Shown: positions 53,434 through 62,187, numbered from the stretch's first letter. The stretch is DNA of 64,000 nucleotides from Planctomycetota bacterium (GCA_030748635.1 JASMLP010000147.1:1-64000), one strand, 5' to 3'. Numbers and translations are program-made. The notes: generated by a model not told the origin, from the letters alone.

Positions 53434-54819
53434 ATGCACAAATTCGGCACCGACGGTGTGCGTGGAGTCGCTGGCCAAGGACTCATGACCACCCGAAGTA
53501 TTCTCGACCTTGGAATCGCCTCGTCCCGAATACTCTCCCTCCCAAACGCGAACAGTCCGACCTTGCTCGTGGGGCGAGATACCCGAGCGTCAGGAGCGGC
53601 GCTCCAGGCCGCCCTCACTGCCGGCTTCCTCTCTCAAGGGTGGAATGTCGTAGACGCCGGAGTACTTCCCACTCCAGCCATCGCCCGGCTTGTCCGTGGA
53701 GACGACTTCCAAGCGGGTGTGGTCATTTCCGCCAGCCACAACCCATGGCACGACAACGGGGTTAAATTCTTCGATTCCCAGGGATCCAAGCTCTCCTCAG
53801 AAACCGAACACTCCATTGAAAGTGCCTGGGAATCTCTCGCCCATGACCGTCAAACCGAAACCGCCCCGGTGGTCTTTGGTCGATCCTACGCTCGAACGGA
53901 TCTGATCGATCGATATCGCGAGGAGTTGCTACAAGAAACCCAGGCCCCCTCCAACCACTTCCCTTTACACGTCATTGTCGACTGCGCTCACGGAGCCGCC
54001 ACCCCGGTCTGGTCCCAATCATTTTTCGATTCTCTTGGACTCAAAGGATCCCTCCTTCACACCGAACCGAATGGGACCAACATCAACCAAAATTGCGGCG
54101 CCACTCACCTCGACACGTTGACAGAAGCCGTTCTTCGGAGTGGCGCGGACCTAGGAATCGCTTTTGACGGAGACGCCGACCGAGCTCTCTTTATCGATGC
54201 TCGAGGACACGAGGTAGATGGAGACGCCACGCTGGCCATCCTCGCCCGCTCTTGGATTGAATCGGAAGGCTCAATCCCCTCCGGTCAGGTGGTTGCCACG
54301 GTCATGAGCAATCTGGGACTCGAAACCGCCTTGCGCAAGGATTCCATCTCTCTTGTTCGAACCGATGTCGGCGATCGTCACGTGGCGGAGGCGATGAAAA
54401 ACAGGGGATCTGCAATCGGCGGAGAACAGTCCGGTCACATCATTGTTCGTTCGCATATTCACCCTGACCTTCTCGTTGGGGATGGAACCCGGACAGCTCT
54501 GGCCATCCTCAAACGAATGACCACATCCGGCCTTTCCCTCCAGGAACTCGCCTCGGCATACACTCGATGCCCCCAGGTTCTCGTCAATGTCCCCGTTCGT
54601 GAAAAACCTCCCTTCGACTCGATACCGGCTGTTGTCGATGCTCAGAACAGGATTCTGGACTCTCTCCAAAATCGAGGCCGAATCCTTCTGCGATACTCGG
54701 GTACCGAACCGATCGCTCGTGTCATGCTCGAAGGAGAAGATCGAGAAGAGATTGAAGCTTTGGCCAGCCCACTAATCGAAGCCCTTCACTCCTCGCTGGG
54801 AACGGCCAAGTCCTCATGA
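53434..54819 (+). CDS. glmM: Phosphoglucosamine mutase
   Basis: Converts glucosamine 6-phosphate to the 1-phosphate for UDP-GlcNAc, and so for peptidoglycan and LPS. 461 residues. N-terminal KFGTDGVRGVAG, phosphoserine loop VISASHNPWHDNGVKFF near 101, metal loop AFDGDADRALFID, sugar loop GGEQSGHII and C-terminal RYSGTEPIARVM are all intact. The neighbours cdaA and ybbR form the known c-di-AMP/cell-wall operon; in Bacillus GlmM binds and restrains CdaA. Its stop overlaps tsaB (ATGA). Confidence 0.96.
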   Translation: MHKFGTDGVRGVAGQGLMTTRSILDLGIASSRILSLPNANSPTLLVGRDTRASGAALQAALTAGFLSQGWNVVDAGVLPTPAIARLVRGDDFQAGVVISASHNPWHDNGVKFFDSQGSKLSSETEHSIESAWESLAHDRQTETAPVVFGRSYARTDLIDRYREELLQETQAPSNHFPLHVIVDCAHGAATPVWSQSFFDSLGLKGSLLHTEPNGTNINQNCGATHLDTLTEAVLRSGADLGIAFDGDADRALFIDARGHEVDGDATLAILARSWIESEGSIPSGQVVATVMSNLGLETALRKDSISLVRTDVGDRHVAEAMKNRGSAIGGEQSGHIIVRSHIHPDLLVGDGTRTALAILKRMTTSGLSLQELASAYTRCPQVLVNVPVREKPPFDSIPAVVDAQNRILDSLQNRGRILLRYSGTEPIARVMLEGEDREEIEALASPLIEALHSSLGTAKSS

Positions 54820-55583
54820 AAATTCTGGCTATCGAGACCTCTGGCGAGTCCGGAGGCATCGCGCTGGCCCAAGAAGGTCGCCTCCTCGACCAGAATAGCA
54901 CCCTGGCCGGAAGGACTCAGAGCCGAGACCTTATGCCCTGCATCGATCGTACTTTACGCTCTCAGGGTTGGGCGCCTGGAGATCTGGAACTGGTCGCCGT
55001 CGGCCGCGGACCCGGGAGCCACAACGGTGTGCGAGTCGCCATCACCACGGCCAAAGTAATCGCTTACGGATTGAAAATCCCCCTGGTCGCGATCGACTCC
55101 ATGGATGCGCGAGCGCACGGTATCGACACTCCAACCGATACCCATCTGATCGCAGTCGTGGACGCTCGACGAAAGAATCTTTTTGTAGCTCACTTCCACA
55201 CCTCAGCCACACCCGGCGCTCCACCTTTACGGAAAAGCGAAAATAGGGTTCTCTCCCAGTACGACTTTGTCGAATCTTTGCGGGCGACAGAACACCCCGT
55301 CTATCTCGTCGGCGACGGGATTGGGTGCTGCCAGGAGGCTCTTCTCGAACTTCCACACATCTCCCTGATCTCTCGAGACAAAGACTCCCCAACTCCCGAA
55401 TCGGTCCTCCGCCTCGCACTCGACGCCTACTGCTACGAAAGTTGGGATGAGCGTAGCGGGCACCAGGTCGCTCGGGACAATGATATTCACTCCGTCATGC
55501 CGATCTACCTTCTCAGAACCGAAGCGGAAGAACGAGCCGACACAACCCAACTTCTTCCTTCATCAAATAAGACCGAGTCGTGA
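54816..55583 (+). CDS. tsaB: tRNA threonylcarbamoyladenosine protein TsaB
   Basis: Partner of TsaD in making t6A at tRNA position 37. 255 residues: ILAIETSGESGGIALAQEG, SRDLMPCIDRTL, VGRGPGSHNGVRVAITTAKVIAYGLKIPLVAIDSMDA, VVDARRKNLFVA. The usual GPGSFTGLR loop reads GPGSHNGVR, a mild change. Lacks the metal site of TsaD, as TsaB does. The ATG overlaps the glmM stop (ATGA) and the stop overlaps the next GTG (GTGA). Confidence 0.92.
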   Translation: MKILAIETSGESGGIALAQEGRLLDQNSTLAGRTQSRDLMPCIDRTLRSQGWAPGDLELVAVGRGPGSHNGVRVAITTAKVIAYGLKIPLVAIDSMDARAHGIDTPTDTHLIAVVDARRKNLFVAHFHTSATPGAPPLRKSENRVLSQYDFVESLRATEHPVYLVGDGIGCCQEALLELPHISLISRDKDSPTPESVLRLALDAYCYESWDERSGHQVARDNDIHSVMPIYLLRTEAEERADTTQLLPSSNKTES

Positions 55584-56320
55584 CCTCATCCATCCCTGAC
55601 CTGAGCGTAATCATCCCTTGCTACAACGAGGAGGAGCGCCTTGCCCCCTCCCTCGACGATGTACTGGCCACACTCAAAGACGAACCCATCACGTTCGAAA
55701 TCGTAGCTGTCGATGACGGAAGCGACGACGGCACAGTCGCGTTGATCAATCAATATACCGAGAAGCATCCCCATCAGGTCCGACTCCTTGCTCTAGGTGA
55801 GAACTCAGGCAAAGGCGTAGCCGTCACTCGAGGAATGCTCGAGGCTCAAGGGAAGCGACGCCTTTTCATGGATGCCGACGGAAGCGTCCCTTTTCGAGAG
55901 TACCGAAAACTGTGGAAAATCCTCGATAATGGCGAAGATCTGGCGATCGGATCCCGTGTGGCTCCAGGAAAGAGCGAACTGGTAACCAAGCCCACCCGCA
56001 GATGGGTCGGTTGGTGTTTTCGACAAACCTTGCGCATGATTGGCATGAATCTGGTCGATGACTCTCAGTGCGGATTCAAAATGTTCAGCGCCTACTGCGC
56101 TGAAGAGGTCTTCACAAGAATTCGCTCCCAAGGATTTGGATTCGACCTGGAAGCCATCTATCTCACTCGAAAACTGGGTTTTCATTTCTTCGAAGTTCGA
56201 GTCGAATGGCACCACCGGATCGGCAGCAAGGTCGATCTACTTCAGGATTCCATTCGTATTCTTCGAGACGCATTCCTCACCCCAATACGCCACGGTCGAG
56301 TCCGGAAAATATCTCGATAG
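55580..56320 (+). CDS. Family 2 glycosyltransferase (dolichol-phosphate glucosyltransferase-like)
   Basis: 246 residues, GTG start coupled to tsaB. GT-A fold motifs: LSVIIPCYNEEERLAPSLDDVL, VAVDDGSDDGTV, GKGVAVTRGMLEAQG, LFMDADGSVPF, LAIGSR and VDDSQCGFKMFSA. These are typical of enzymes that transfer a sugar from a nucleotide to a polyprenyl phosphate (Alg5/DPG-synthase group). No C-terminal membrane anchor is evident, so it probably acts at the membrane surface. The role in glycan or LPS building fits the neighbouring glmM. The 3' end is 18 bases from the convergent SDR gene. Confidence 0.88.
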   Translation: MTSSIPDLSVIIPCYNEEERLAPSLDDVLATLKDEPITFEIVAVDDGSDDGTVALINQYTEKHPHQVRLLALGENSGKGVAVTRGMLEAQGKRRLFMDADGSVPFREYRKLWKILDNGEDLAIGSRVAPGKSELVTKPTRRWVGWCFRQTLRMIGMNLVDDSQCGFKMFSAYCAEEVFTRIRSQGFGFDLEAIYLTRKLGFHFFEVRVEWHHRIGSKVDLLQDSIRILRDAFLTPIRHGRVRKISR

Positions 56321-56338
56321 TCGAACGCTGGAAGAACC

Positions 56339-57166
56339 TTACTTCTCACGACTCCAGTCGGGATCGACGAGTTGGATACTCATCGGCTCCGGCTCATGTT
56401 CGGGATCACAGCGGTATCGACTCAGATCGGTAATCCCCTCTTCCGCCAAAACTTCCTCATCCAGCCAAGCTCGAAAGGAACAGCTTGCCGGGTCTCTGGA
56501 AATCAGGGCTACAGTCGAGTCGGAAAGGATTTCCGGCGTCCGCCACTCCCGCTCCGCGCCCATCCCCAAATTTACAGTCGCCGCGGTACGCACCCCGGTC
56601 ACCGGCCAGAGTGCGTGTGCGGCAACCTGTTCCTCTTCCGCATCGATAGCCATGGCAAGCATCGTCATACCAATTTTGGATATCAGGTAAGGAGCTTTCC
56701 CTACGGATGCCTTGGGATTGATCGGTGGCGACATCATCAGGATGTGTCCACCCTGCTTACGAAGATGAGGAAGCGCCAACCGACTGGCCAGAAACGCTCC
56801 TCTCACATTGACATCCATCACCAGATCAAACCGTTTCGTAGGCCAATCAGCGGTGGGAGCCCAGAAGATCGCGCCGGCATTGTTGATCAAAACATCGAGT
56901 CGACCGAAACGCTCCACGGTCGCCTCGATCATCGCCTCGACCTCGTTTTCCTCCCGAATATCCACCTGAATCGATAACGCCTCCCGACCGAGCGATTCGA
57001 CTTCGGCCGCAACCTCCCCCAGTGTTCCTGGAAGTTTCGGATTCGGTCGAACGGTCTTGGCGGCGAGAGCGATATTTGCTCCCTCCCGCGCACATGCTAC
57101 CGCGCAAGCGGCCCCCACCCCTCGACTCCCACCAGTGATCAGAACCACTTGACCTTGAAGCTTCAT
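56339..57166 (-). CDS. HSDL2-like short-chain dehydrogenase/reductase
   Basis: 275 residues. The Rossmann loop TGGSRGVGAACA, INNAGAIFW, catalytic Ser in LMMSPPIN, and YLISK (YxxxK) are intact. The segment KTVRPNPKLPGTLGEVAAEVESLG, DWPTKRFDLVMDVNVRGAFLASR and ALWPVTGVRTAATVN closely match the HSDL2/citronellal-dehydrogenase branch, which has a second coenzyme loop insertion after the first helix. The substrate is unknown; a lipid aldehyde or acyl-CoA is usual in the family. The gene stands alone, divergent from phnD across an AT-rich gap. Confidence 0.88.
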   Translation of the reverse strand: MKLQGQVVLITGGSRGVGAACAVACAREGANIALAAKTVRPNPKLPGTLGEVAAEVESLGREALSIQVDIREENEVEAMIEATVERFGRLDVLINNAGAIFWAPTADWPTKRFDLVMDVNVRGAFLASRLALPHLRKQGGHILMMSPPINPKASVGKAPYLISKIGMTMLAMAIDAEEEQVAAHALWPVTGVRTAATVNLGMGAEREWRTPEILSDSTVALISRDPASCSFRAWLDEEVLAEEGITDLSRYRCDPEHEPEPMSIQLVDPDWSREK

Positions 57167-57253
57167 CTCAAATTCACTCCTTCGTTACCATAAATCGATT
57201 CCCGAGGAAGCAGGCAGGATACTGTAACCGCCCCCAATGGTCACCCCGAAGCC

Positions 57254-57282
57254 TATATATAGATATTTTCTATATATATAAT
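57254..57282 (+). promoter_or_regulatory. AT-rich dyad and -10 box before phnD
   Basis: TATATATAG (57254-57262) and CTATATATA (57270-57278) are a perfect 9-bp inverted repeat with a 7-base loop, and TATAAT (57277-57282) overlaps its right arm. The surrounding stretch 57253-57297 is almost pure A+T in a G+C-rich window. It lies between the divergent SDR and phnD genes and looks like an operator for one of them; a Pho-box match is not apparent. Confidence 0.5.
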
Positions 57283-57375
57283 TGATAATATTTATAGCTT
57301 GTCTCCGCTCTTCGAGCCAAAATATTCACCCTATTTTGAACCTCCAGACGCACAACCGTAACGCGACAAATCTCC

Positions 57376-58254
57376 ATGAAATTACTCTCGATCCCTCTTT
57401 TCTTGTTCGCCGTTCTTGCAGTCGTAGGCTGTGGAGACGGAGATACCACCTCCCCCTCAAGTCCTCTCCTTTTCAGCGCAATTCCCGATCAAGATGAAAC
57501 CCGACTACGGGAGAAATTTGAACCGATCGCAAGGTATCTCGAGCAAAAACTCGGAGTTCCTGTTCGATATGTACACGCCACAAGTTATCCCGATGCGGTC
57601 GAACTATTCAAAAACGGAGACATCCATCTGGCCTGGTTCGGTGGACTTTCCGGCGTCCAGGCCCGGCACCAGGTTCCCGGGGCAAGAGCCATCGCCCAAG
57701 GAGAAGCTGACCCTGAATTTTTCAGCTACTTCATCGCACACCGCGATAGCGGTATCCAACCCGGAGAAGCGTTCCCGACCGATTTAGCCGGGAAAACATT
57801 TACCTTTGGATCCAACAGTTCCACTTCAGGCCGACTGATGCCGGAATTCTTCATCCGAAAATTCGCGAAATCCTCTCCCAACGACCTCTTTTCCCGGATC
57901 GGCTTTAGCGGCAGTCACGACAAAACAGCCGAACTCGTAGAATCTGGGTCCTTCGATGTGGGGGCCTTGAACTACAAGGTATACGAACGTCGAGTTCAAT
58001 CGGGCCAAACCGATCCGAACATTTGTCGAGTAATCTGGAAAACACCGGTCTATCCCGATTACAACTTCACCGCTCACCCGGAACTCGAAAAACGATTTGG
58101 CGAGGGATTTATCGATCGTCTCCAGAAAGCTCTTCTTTCGATGGACGACCCCGCTCTCCTGTCGGCCTTTCCTCGCAACCGCATGATTCCCGCTTCCAAT
58201 GAAGACTACGATCCCATTCACCAGCTAGCAGAAGACCTCCAATTCATTCAATAA
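57376..58254 (+). CDS. phnD: Phosphate/phosphonate/phosphite-type substrate-binding lipoprotein
   Basis: 292 residues. The signal LFAVLAVVGCGDG has a lipobox. The solute-binding fold matches PhnD/PtxB: FSAIPDQDETRLREKFEPIARYLEQKLGVPVRYVHATSYPDAVELFKNGDIHLAWFGGLSGVQA, and FGSNSSTSGRLMPEFFI. The SSTSGRL stretch is the usual oxyanion-binding turn. The ligand could be a phosphonate, phosphite or hypophosphite; catabolic genes (C-P lyase, ptxD) are not in the window. First gene of a phnD-C-E-E unit; phnC begins at its stop codon. Confidence 0.9.
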   Translation: MKLLSIPLFLFAVLAVVGCGDGDTTSPSSPLLFSAIPDQDETRLREKFEPIARYLEQKLGVPVRYVHATSYPDAVELFKNGDIHLAWFGGLSGVQARHQVPGARAIAQGEADPEFFSYFIAHRDSGIQPGEAFPTDLAGKTFTFGSNSSTSGRLMPEFFIRKFAKSSPNDLFSRIGFSGSHDKTAELVESGSFDVGALNYKVYERRVQSGQTDPNICRVIWKTPVYPDYNFTAHPELEKRFGEGFIDRLQKALLSMDDPALLSAFPRNRMIPASNEDYDPIHQLAEDLQFIQ

Positions 58255-59072
58255 AATCCAACAAGGATCTACCCTCAGCCAACGCGAGCGCCACTTCCCC
58301 ACCCGCGATTGTCCTTGATGATGTTTCTGTCCACTTCAAAAACTTGCACGCCCTCTCATCCCTGAATCTCGCCATCGATACAGGCGAGGCCGTCGCCTTC
58401 GTCGGCCCCAGCGGTTCAGGCAAGACAACCGCACTGAAACTCATTACCGGATCGGTTCGTCCCTCTCGAGGACAGGTGCTGCTCTACAGCCAGGATCTAT
58501 CCAGTCACTCTCCCGGAGAGCTACGGCGCCTCCGTAGCCGAATCGGCTTTATCCACCAAGAACTTTGCCTGCTGCCCCACCTGCGTGTCTGGCAAAACAT
58601 CCTCGTCGGACGCCTGGGGCGACACTCCCTCCCCGCTTCGATTCGAAACATGATCCGACCCCCTCGTAAAATACTCGAGGAAATTCATCACATCCTCTCT
58701 CGAGTTGGAATTGGCGAGAAAATTTTCCAACGCACCCACCATCTCTCCGGCGGTCAACAACAGCGCGTCGCGATCGCCCGCGCTCTCTTTCAAAAACCCC
58801 GGATCCTGCTCGCTGACGAACCGGTTGCTAGCGTCGACCCTGCCCGCGCCCAGAATACCGTCGAACTCCTGACCCAAATATCTCGTGAACAAGGCCTGAC
58901 CCTGTGCATGAGTTTACATAACCTCGATCTTGCGAGAAATTTCTTCCAGCGACTCATCGGACTCCGAATGGGTCGGATTGTTTTCGACCAACCGGCGTCG
59001 ACCATCGAAAGGAGCCAGTGGGAAAACCTGTACCAACTCAACTCTCCCCAACGTCCTCCCGATGTCCCTTGA
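58251..59072 (+). CDS. phnC: Phosphonate-type ABC transporter ATP-binding protein, non-canonical start
   Basis: Intact ATPase motifs: GPSGSGKTTALKL (Walker A), GFIHQELCLLPHL (Q-loop), LSGGQQQRVAIARAL (signature), ILLADEPVASVD (Walker B) and SLHNLD (H-loop). The first ATG/GTG/TTG in frame is the TTG at 58344, but the obligatory first beta strand and A-loop aromatic (IVLDDVSVHFKN) are encoded just before it. Upstream to the in-frame stop at 58200 there is no ATG, GTG or TTG. Candidates are ATA at 58251, which overlaps the phnD TAA as ATAA, and ATT at 58242 or 58308. The ATA start is given here as the best coupled option; it is unproven. 11-base overlap with phnE follows. Confidence 0.85.
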   Translation: MKSNKDLPSANASATSPPAIVLDDVSVHFKNLHALSSLNLAIDTGEAVAFVGPSGSGKTTALKLITGSVRPSRGQVLLYSQDLSSHSPGELRRLRSRIGFIHQELCLLPHLRVWQNILVGRLGRHSLPASIRNMIRPPRKILEEIHHILSRVGIGEKIFQRTHHLSGGQQQRVAIARALFQKPRILLADEPVASVDPARAQNTVELLTQISREQGLTLCMSLHNLDLARNFFQRLIGLRMGRIVFDQPASTIERSQWENLYQLNSPQRPPDVP

Positions 59073-59946
59073 TTCTCTTCAAGCTCCACCGAGTTGGGGC
59101 CATAAAACGACCTGTCTGGCCATCCTGCTACTCGCGGCAGTCGCTTCCTGGTTCTGGCTCGAGCTTTCCCTGACCGATGTCGTTCCCAGTCGCGGGGGAT
59201 GGCTGGTAGCTCGCGACTTTCTCTCTCGCGCTCTCTCTCCCGCCTGGAAATCGGAAGCTCACTACATTCCCCCCGGAACCCCTTCCCTGCCATGGATCGC
59301 CCTGGGCGCCGCGGCTCAAACTCTCCTTTTTGCCGCTGCCGCGATGGGACTTGCGATCCCCCTAGGAGGTCTCCTGGGCTTCCTGGCCTCCAGCGCATGG
59401 TGGAGCGATGAAATGATCGGGAGGCGCAACAAAACCGCTCGCAGATTTCGACAATTCCTCTGCCCCATCATCTGGACGTTCGCTCGAGTCCAGATCGCCC
59501 TCCTGAGATCGATTCACGAGATTCTCTGGGCCATTCTTTTCCTGGCCGCTCTCGGCCTGTCTCCCATGGCCGCAGTCCTAGCCATCGCTCTTCCGTTCTC
59601 GGGTGTCCTGGCCAAGATCTATTCGGAACTGATCGACGAAGCCCCGCGAGCTCAAGCTCACGCCCTTCGCTCTGCCGGCGCCTCGACCCCACAGATATAC
59701 CTTTTCGGGTTGGTCACCCCAGCCCTACCCGACATGATCGCCTACACCTTCTATCGTTTTGAATGCGCCGTTCGATCTTCCGCGGTACTCGGCTTTTTCG
59801 GATTTCCGACCCTAGGACTCTACATCCGGCAATCTTCCGCCAGCCTCAACCATGGAGAAACTTGGACCTATCTTTACGTTCTCATCGCCACGATCCTTCT
59901 CCTGGAAATCTGGAGCGGCTCGGTTCGCAGGAGACTCCTCTCATGA
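59062..59946 (+). CDS. phnE: Phosphonate-type ABC transporter permease, first copy
   Basis: 294 residues. About six membrane segments: LAILLLAAVASWFWLELSL, IALGAAAQTLLFAAAAMGLAIPLGGLLGFLA, EILWAILFLAALGLSPMAAVLAIALPF and a C-terminal VLIATILLLEIWSG. The cytoplasmic coupling loop (EAA motif) reads EAPRAQAHALRSAGASTPQIYLFGLVTPALP. The ATG is chosen inside the phnC end, with an 11-base overlap; the frame upstream is chance. The stop overlaps the second permease (ATGA). Confidence 0.9.
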   Translation: MSLDSLQAPPSWGHKTTCLAILLLAAVASWFWLELSLTDVVPSRGGWLVARDFLSRALSPAWKSEAHYIPPGTPSLPWIALGAAAQTLLFAAAAMGLAIPLGGLLGFLASSAWWSDEMIGRRNKTARRFRQFLCPIIWTFARVQIALLRSIHEILWAILFLAALGLSPMAAVLAIALPFSGVLAKIYSELIDEAPRAQAHALRSAGASTPQIYLFGLVTPALPDMIAYTFYRFECAVRSSAVLGFFGFPTLGLYIRQSSASLNHGETWTYLYVLIATILLLEIWSGSVRRRLLS

Positions 59947-60863
59947 TCCCTCACAAGGAGTCATTCGAGTACCTCCATACCCATCGACCAAGAAGTCGTT
60001 TCCTGCAGATCAGCCTCACCCTGGCCCTCCTCGGCCCGGCGATTTCCTGGTGGATCGGCAACTTCTCATGGAGCGACCTCACTCATCAACGGCGCATCGA
60101 CAACCTCCGGCGTTTTCTCGACAACATTCGACCTCATCCACTTCGCCATCAAGACTGGGACTGGAGCATTGCGTGGAAGTGGGTCCTAGACTTTCTCACC
60201 GAACCCGGCCTGAACGCGACGCTTTCCACCCTAGCCATCTCCATTCTTGCCATCTCATTCGCCGCGCTCTGGGGAACGATTTTAGCCCTTCCCGCCGCCA
60301 AAACACTGACCCGAGCCTCCCCGTTTCTTCCCGCAGGTGGATCGGAAGGACGATGGCGACACGGAGCCTGGAACGGCCTCTACCTCCTGACCCGATTCTC
60401 TTTGGCTCTTCTTCGATCCGTTCCCGAATACATCCTCGCTTTCCTGCTGCTGGCCATGATCGGCCCTGGAGCCTGGCCAGCGATTCTAGCTCTGGCCATT
60501 CACAATACTGGGATTCTGGGTCGACTCGGCGCCGAAACCATCGAGAACCTCCCTCCGGAACCGATGGCGTCGCTGCGGGCCCTAGGCGCCAGACGGTCCA
60601 CCATCATCACGAGCGCGATCCTTCCCCCAGCTCTCTCTCGTTTAATTCTCTATTTTTCTGTTCGGTGGGAGACATGTGTCCGCGAAGCGACCGTCCTGGG
60701 AATGCTCGGAATCACATCCCTGGGATTCTGGATATCGGAAGCGCGCGCTCACGGACAATACGATCGGCTGCTACTTCTGGTAAGCCTAGGCTCCCTGCTC
60801 GTCTTGCTCGGAGATCTGGTTTCGGCTCTCGTACGCAGTCGCATGAGACAAGATCTTCGATGA
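59943..60863 (+). CDS. phnE: Phosphonate-type ABC transporter permease, second copy
   Basis: 306 residues, coupled by ATGA to the first permease. Membrane segments include ISLTLALLGPAISWWIG, LAISILAISFAALWGTILALPA, SVPEYILAFLLLAMIGPGAWPAILALAI and LLLVSLGSLLVLLGDLV. The coupling loop is ETIENLPPEPMASLRALGARRSTIITSAILPPALS. It is diverged from the first copy, so the transporter probably uses a PhnE heterodimer, a known variation. It ends 38 bases before the convergent alr stop. Confidence 0.9.
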   Translation: MIPHKESFEYLHTHRPRSRFLQISLTLALLGPAISWWIGNFSWSDLTHQRRIDNLRRFLDNIRPHPLRHQDWDWSIAWKWVLDFLTEPGLNATLSTLAISILAISFAALWGTILALPAAKTLTRASPFLPAGGSEGRWRHGAWNGLYLLTRFSLALLRSVPEYILAFLLLAMIGPGAWPAILALAIHNTGILGRLGAETIENLPPEPMASLRALGARRSTIITSAILPPALSRLILYFSVRWETCVREATVLGMLGITSLGFWISEARAHGQYDRLLLLVSLGSLLVLLGDLVSALVRSRMRQDLR

Positions 60864-60901
60864 AAACTTAAACCGGCCTCGACTCCCGACATTCAAAGGC
60901 T

Positions 60902-62107
60902 CTACCAGCCCCCAGCCCCCACCGGAACGGGAGCCAACGGATAAGTTTCGGGTGATGGATGATAAATCCTTTCTACTCGACGTCCCAGACAGCAGGTCAC
61001 TTCATAGGGAATCGTTCCCGCGTGCCGAGCCAACTCTTCTGCTCGAATCCACTCGTCCCCATCTTTCCCGATCAAGGTGACGATATCCCCAACTCGAACT
61101 CCTGCGATATGCCCGACGTCGACAATGGTGTAATCCATGCACACCCGACCAACGACCGGAGCCCGTTCACCCCGAACGAGAACATGCGCGCAGTTGGAGT
61201 AGGAAAGCTGATAACCATCGGCATAGCCGATCGGAATCGTGGCCAAACGCGTCGCCTCCTGGGTCAGATACTGGCCTCCATAACCGACCGGTGTTCCCGC
61301 TTCCACATCTTTGAGATAAATCACCTGAGCCTTCAGTGAAAGAGCGGGCTCGATCCCCAACCGCTGAGGATAAGTCTCCCCCGGATCCAATCCGTAAGTC
61401 AAAATTCCTGGACGAACGAGATTTCCCCGAGAATCCGGATACCGGACGAGACCGGCACTTGCGGCAGCATGCGCGTAACGGATCGGAAATCCTGCCCGCT
61501 GACAAAACTCTCTCACCTCGGCAAAACGAGCCATCTGAGTGCGGGTGTGCTCTTCTCCGCCTTTCCCGGACGCATGGCTGAAGTGGGTAGCCAAGCCAAC
61601 CAGGCGCACATGAGGAGTTCGAGAAATTTCATCCAGAAAACGCCCAACCGCAGCCGGGAGGACTCCCAGGCGAGTCATACCTGTATCCACCATCAGGTGG
61701 ACCGGAACGGTACGCCCTCTCCGAGCGGCAACCGCCGAAAGAACTCGCGCCCTTTCGGTCGAATGGAGGCAGATCGCGACGCCAGCATCGACAATCCTCT
61801 CGAGTTCGGAACGGACCACAGCCCCCAAAATCAACATCGGGACCCGAACACCCGATTCGATCAACTCCAGCGCCTCGGTCGAGCTACCCACTCCAACCAT
61901 GGAAGCGCCAGCGGTGTGCACAGCTCGTGCCACAGGAACCGCCCCGTGTCCGTAAGCGTTGGCCTTCACAACCACGAGGAGTTCCACCCCCGGCCCCACT
62001 ATCTTCTTCAAAATTCCGCAGTTACGGCGAATCACGGAGAGGTCGATCTCGGCCCAAACCCGAGCGGATGGATCCTCTCCAGAAAACGGCTTCTGGATTG
62101 TCGTCAT
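60902..62107 (-). CDS. alr: Alanine racemase
   Basis: Produces D-alanine for peptidoglycan. 401 residues with the PLP lysine in LLVVVKANAYGHGA (near 50), MVDTGMTRLGV, the PLP-contacting THFSHASGKG, HAAASAGLVRYPDS, GYGGQY (catalytic Tyr in the C-terminal barrel), IPIGYADGYQ and GRVCMDYTIVDV. An N-terminal extension of about 15 residues precedes the first strand. GAGGGAA lies 3-4 bases upstream of the ATG and next to a 6-bp GC hairpin. The gene faces phnE and diverges from the FHA-HATPase gene. Confidence 0.96.
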   Translation of the reverse strand: MTTIQKPFSGEDPSARVWAEIDLSVIRRNCGILKKIVGPGVELLVVVKANAYGHGAVPVARAVHTAGASMVGVGSSTEALELIESGVRVPMLILGAVVRSELERIVDAGVAICLHSTERARVLSAVAARRGRTVPVHLMVDTGMTRLGVLPAAVGRFLDEISRTPHVRLVGLATHFSHASGKGGEEHTRTQMARFAEVREFCQRAGFPIRYAHAAASAGLVRYPDSRGNLVRPGILTYGLDPGETYPQRLGIEPALSLKAQVIYLKDVEAGTPVGYGGQYLTQEATRLATIPIGYADGYQLSYSNCAHVLVRGERAPVVGRVCMDYTIVDVGHIAGVRVGDIVTLIGKDGDEWIRAEELARHAGTIPYEVTCCLGRRVERIYHPSPETYPLAPVPVGAGGW

Positions 62108-62118
62108 GAATTCCCTCT

Positions 62119-62135
62119 GGCCACCCCGAGTGGCC
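62119..62135 (-). other. Hairpin in the alr leader next to the ribosome-binding site
   Basis: GGCCAC and GTGGCC arms (6 bp perfect, 5-base loop) read on either strand. On the alr mRNA the stem ends one base before the AGAGGGAA Shine-Dalgarno segment, so it could modulate access of the ribosome. Confidence 0.45.
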
Positions 62136-62159
62136 CCATTACCCCATATAACTTCTGGG

Positions 62160-62187
62160 AGTATACCTCACGAATCCTGACCAAGAA
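62160..62187 (-). promoter_or_regulatory. Probable alr promoter
   Basis: On the - strand TATACT (62160-62165) follows TTCTTG (62182-62187) at 16 bases. The -10 box is good and the -35 partial. It lies about 53 bases before the alr ATG. Confidence 0.4.

Noticed and set aside
59852-60871. 339-residue + strand frame overlapping the second phnE
   Set aside because: Arg/Ser/His-rich out-of-frame reading of the permease, which itself has clear membrane segments and a coupling loop.
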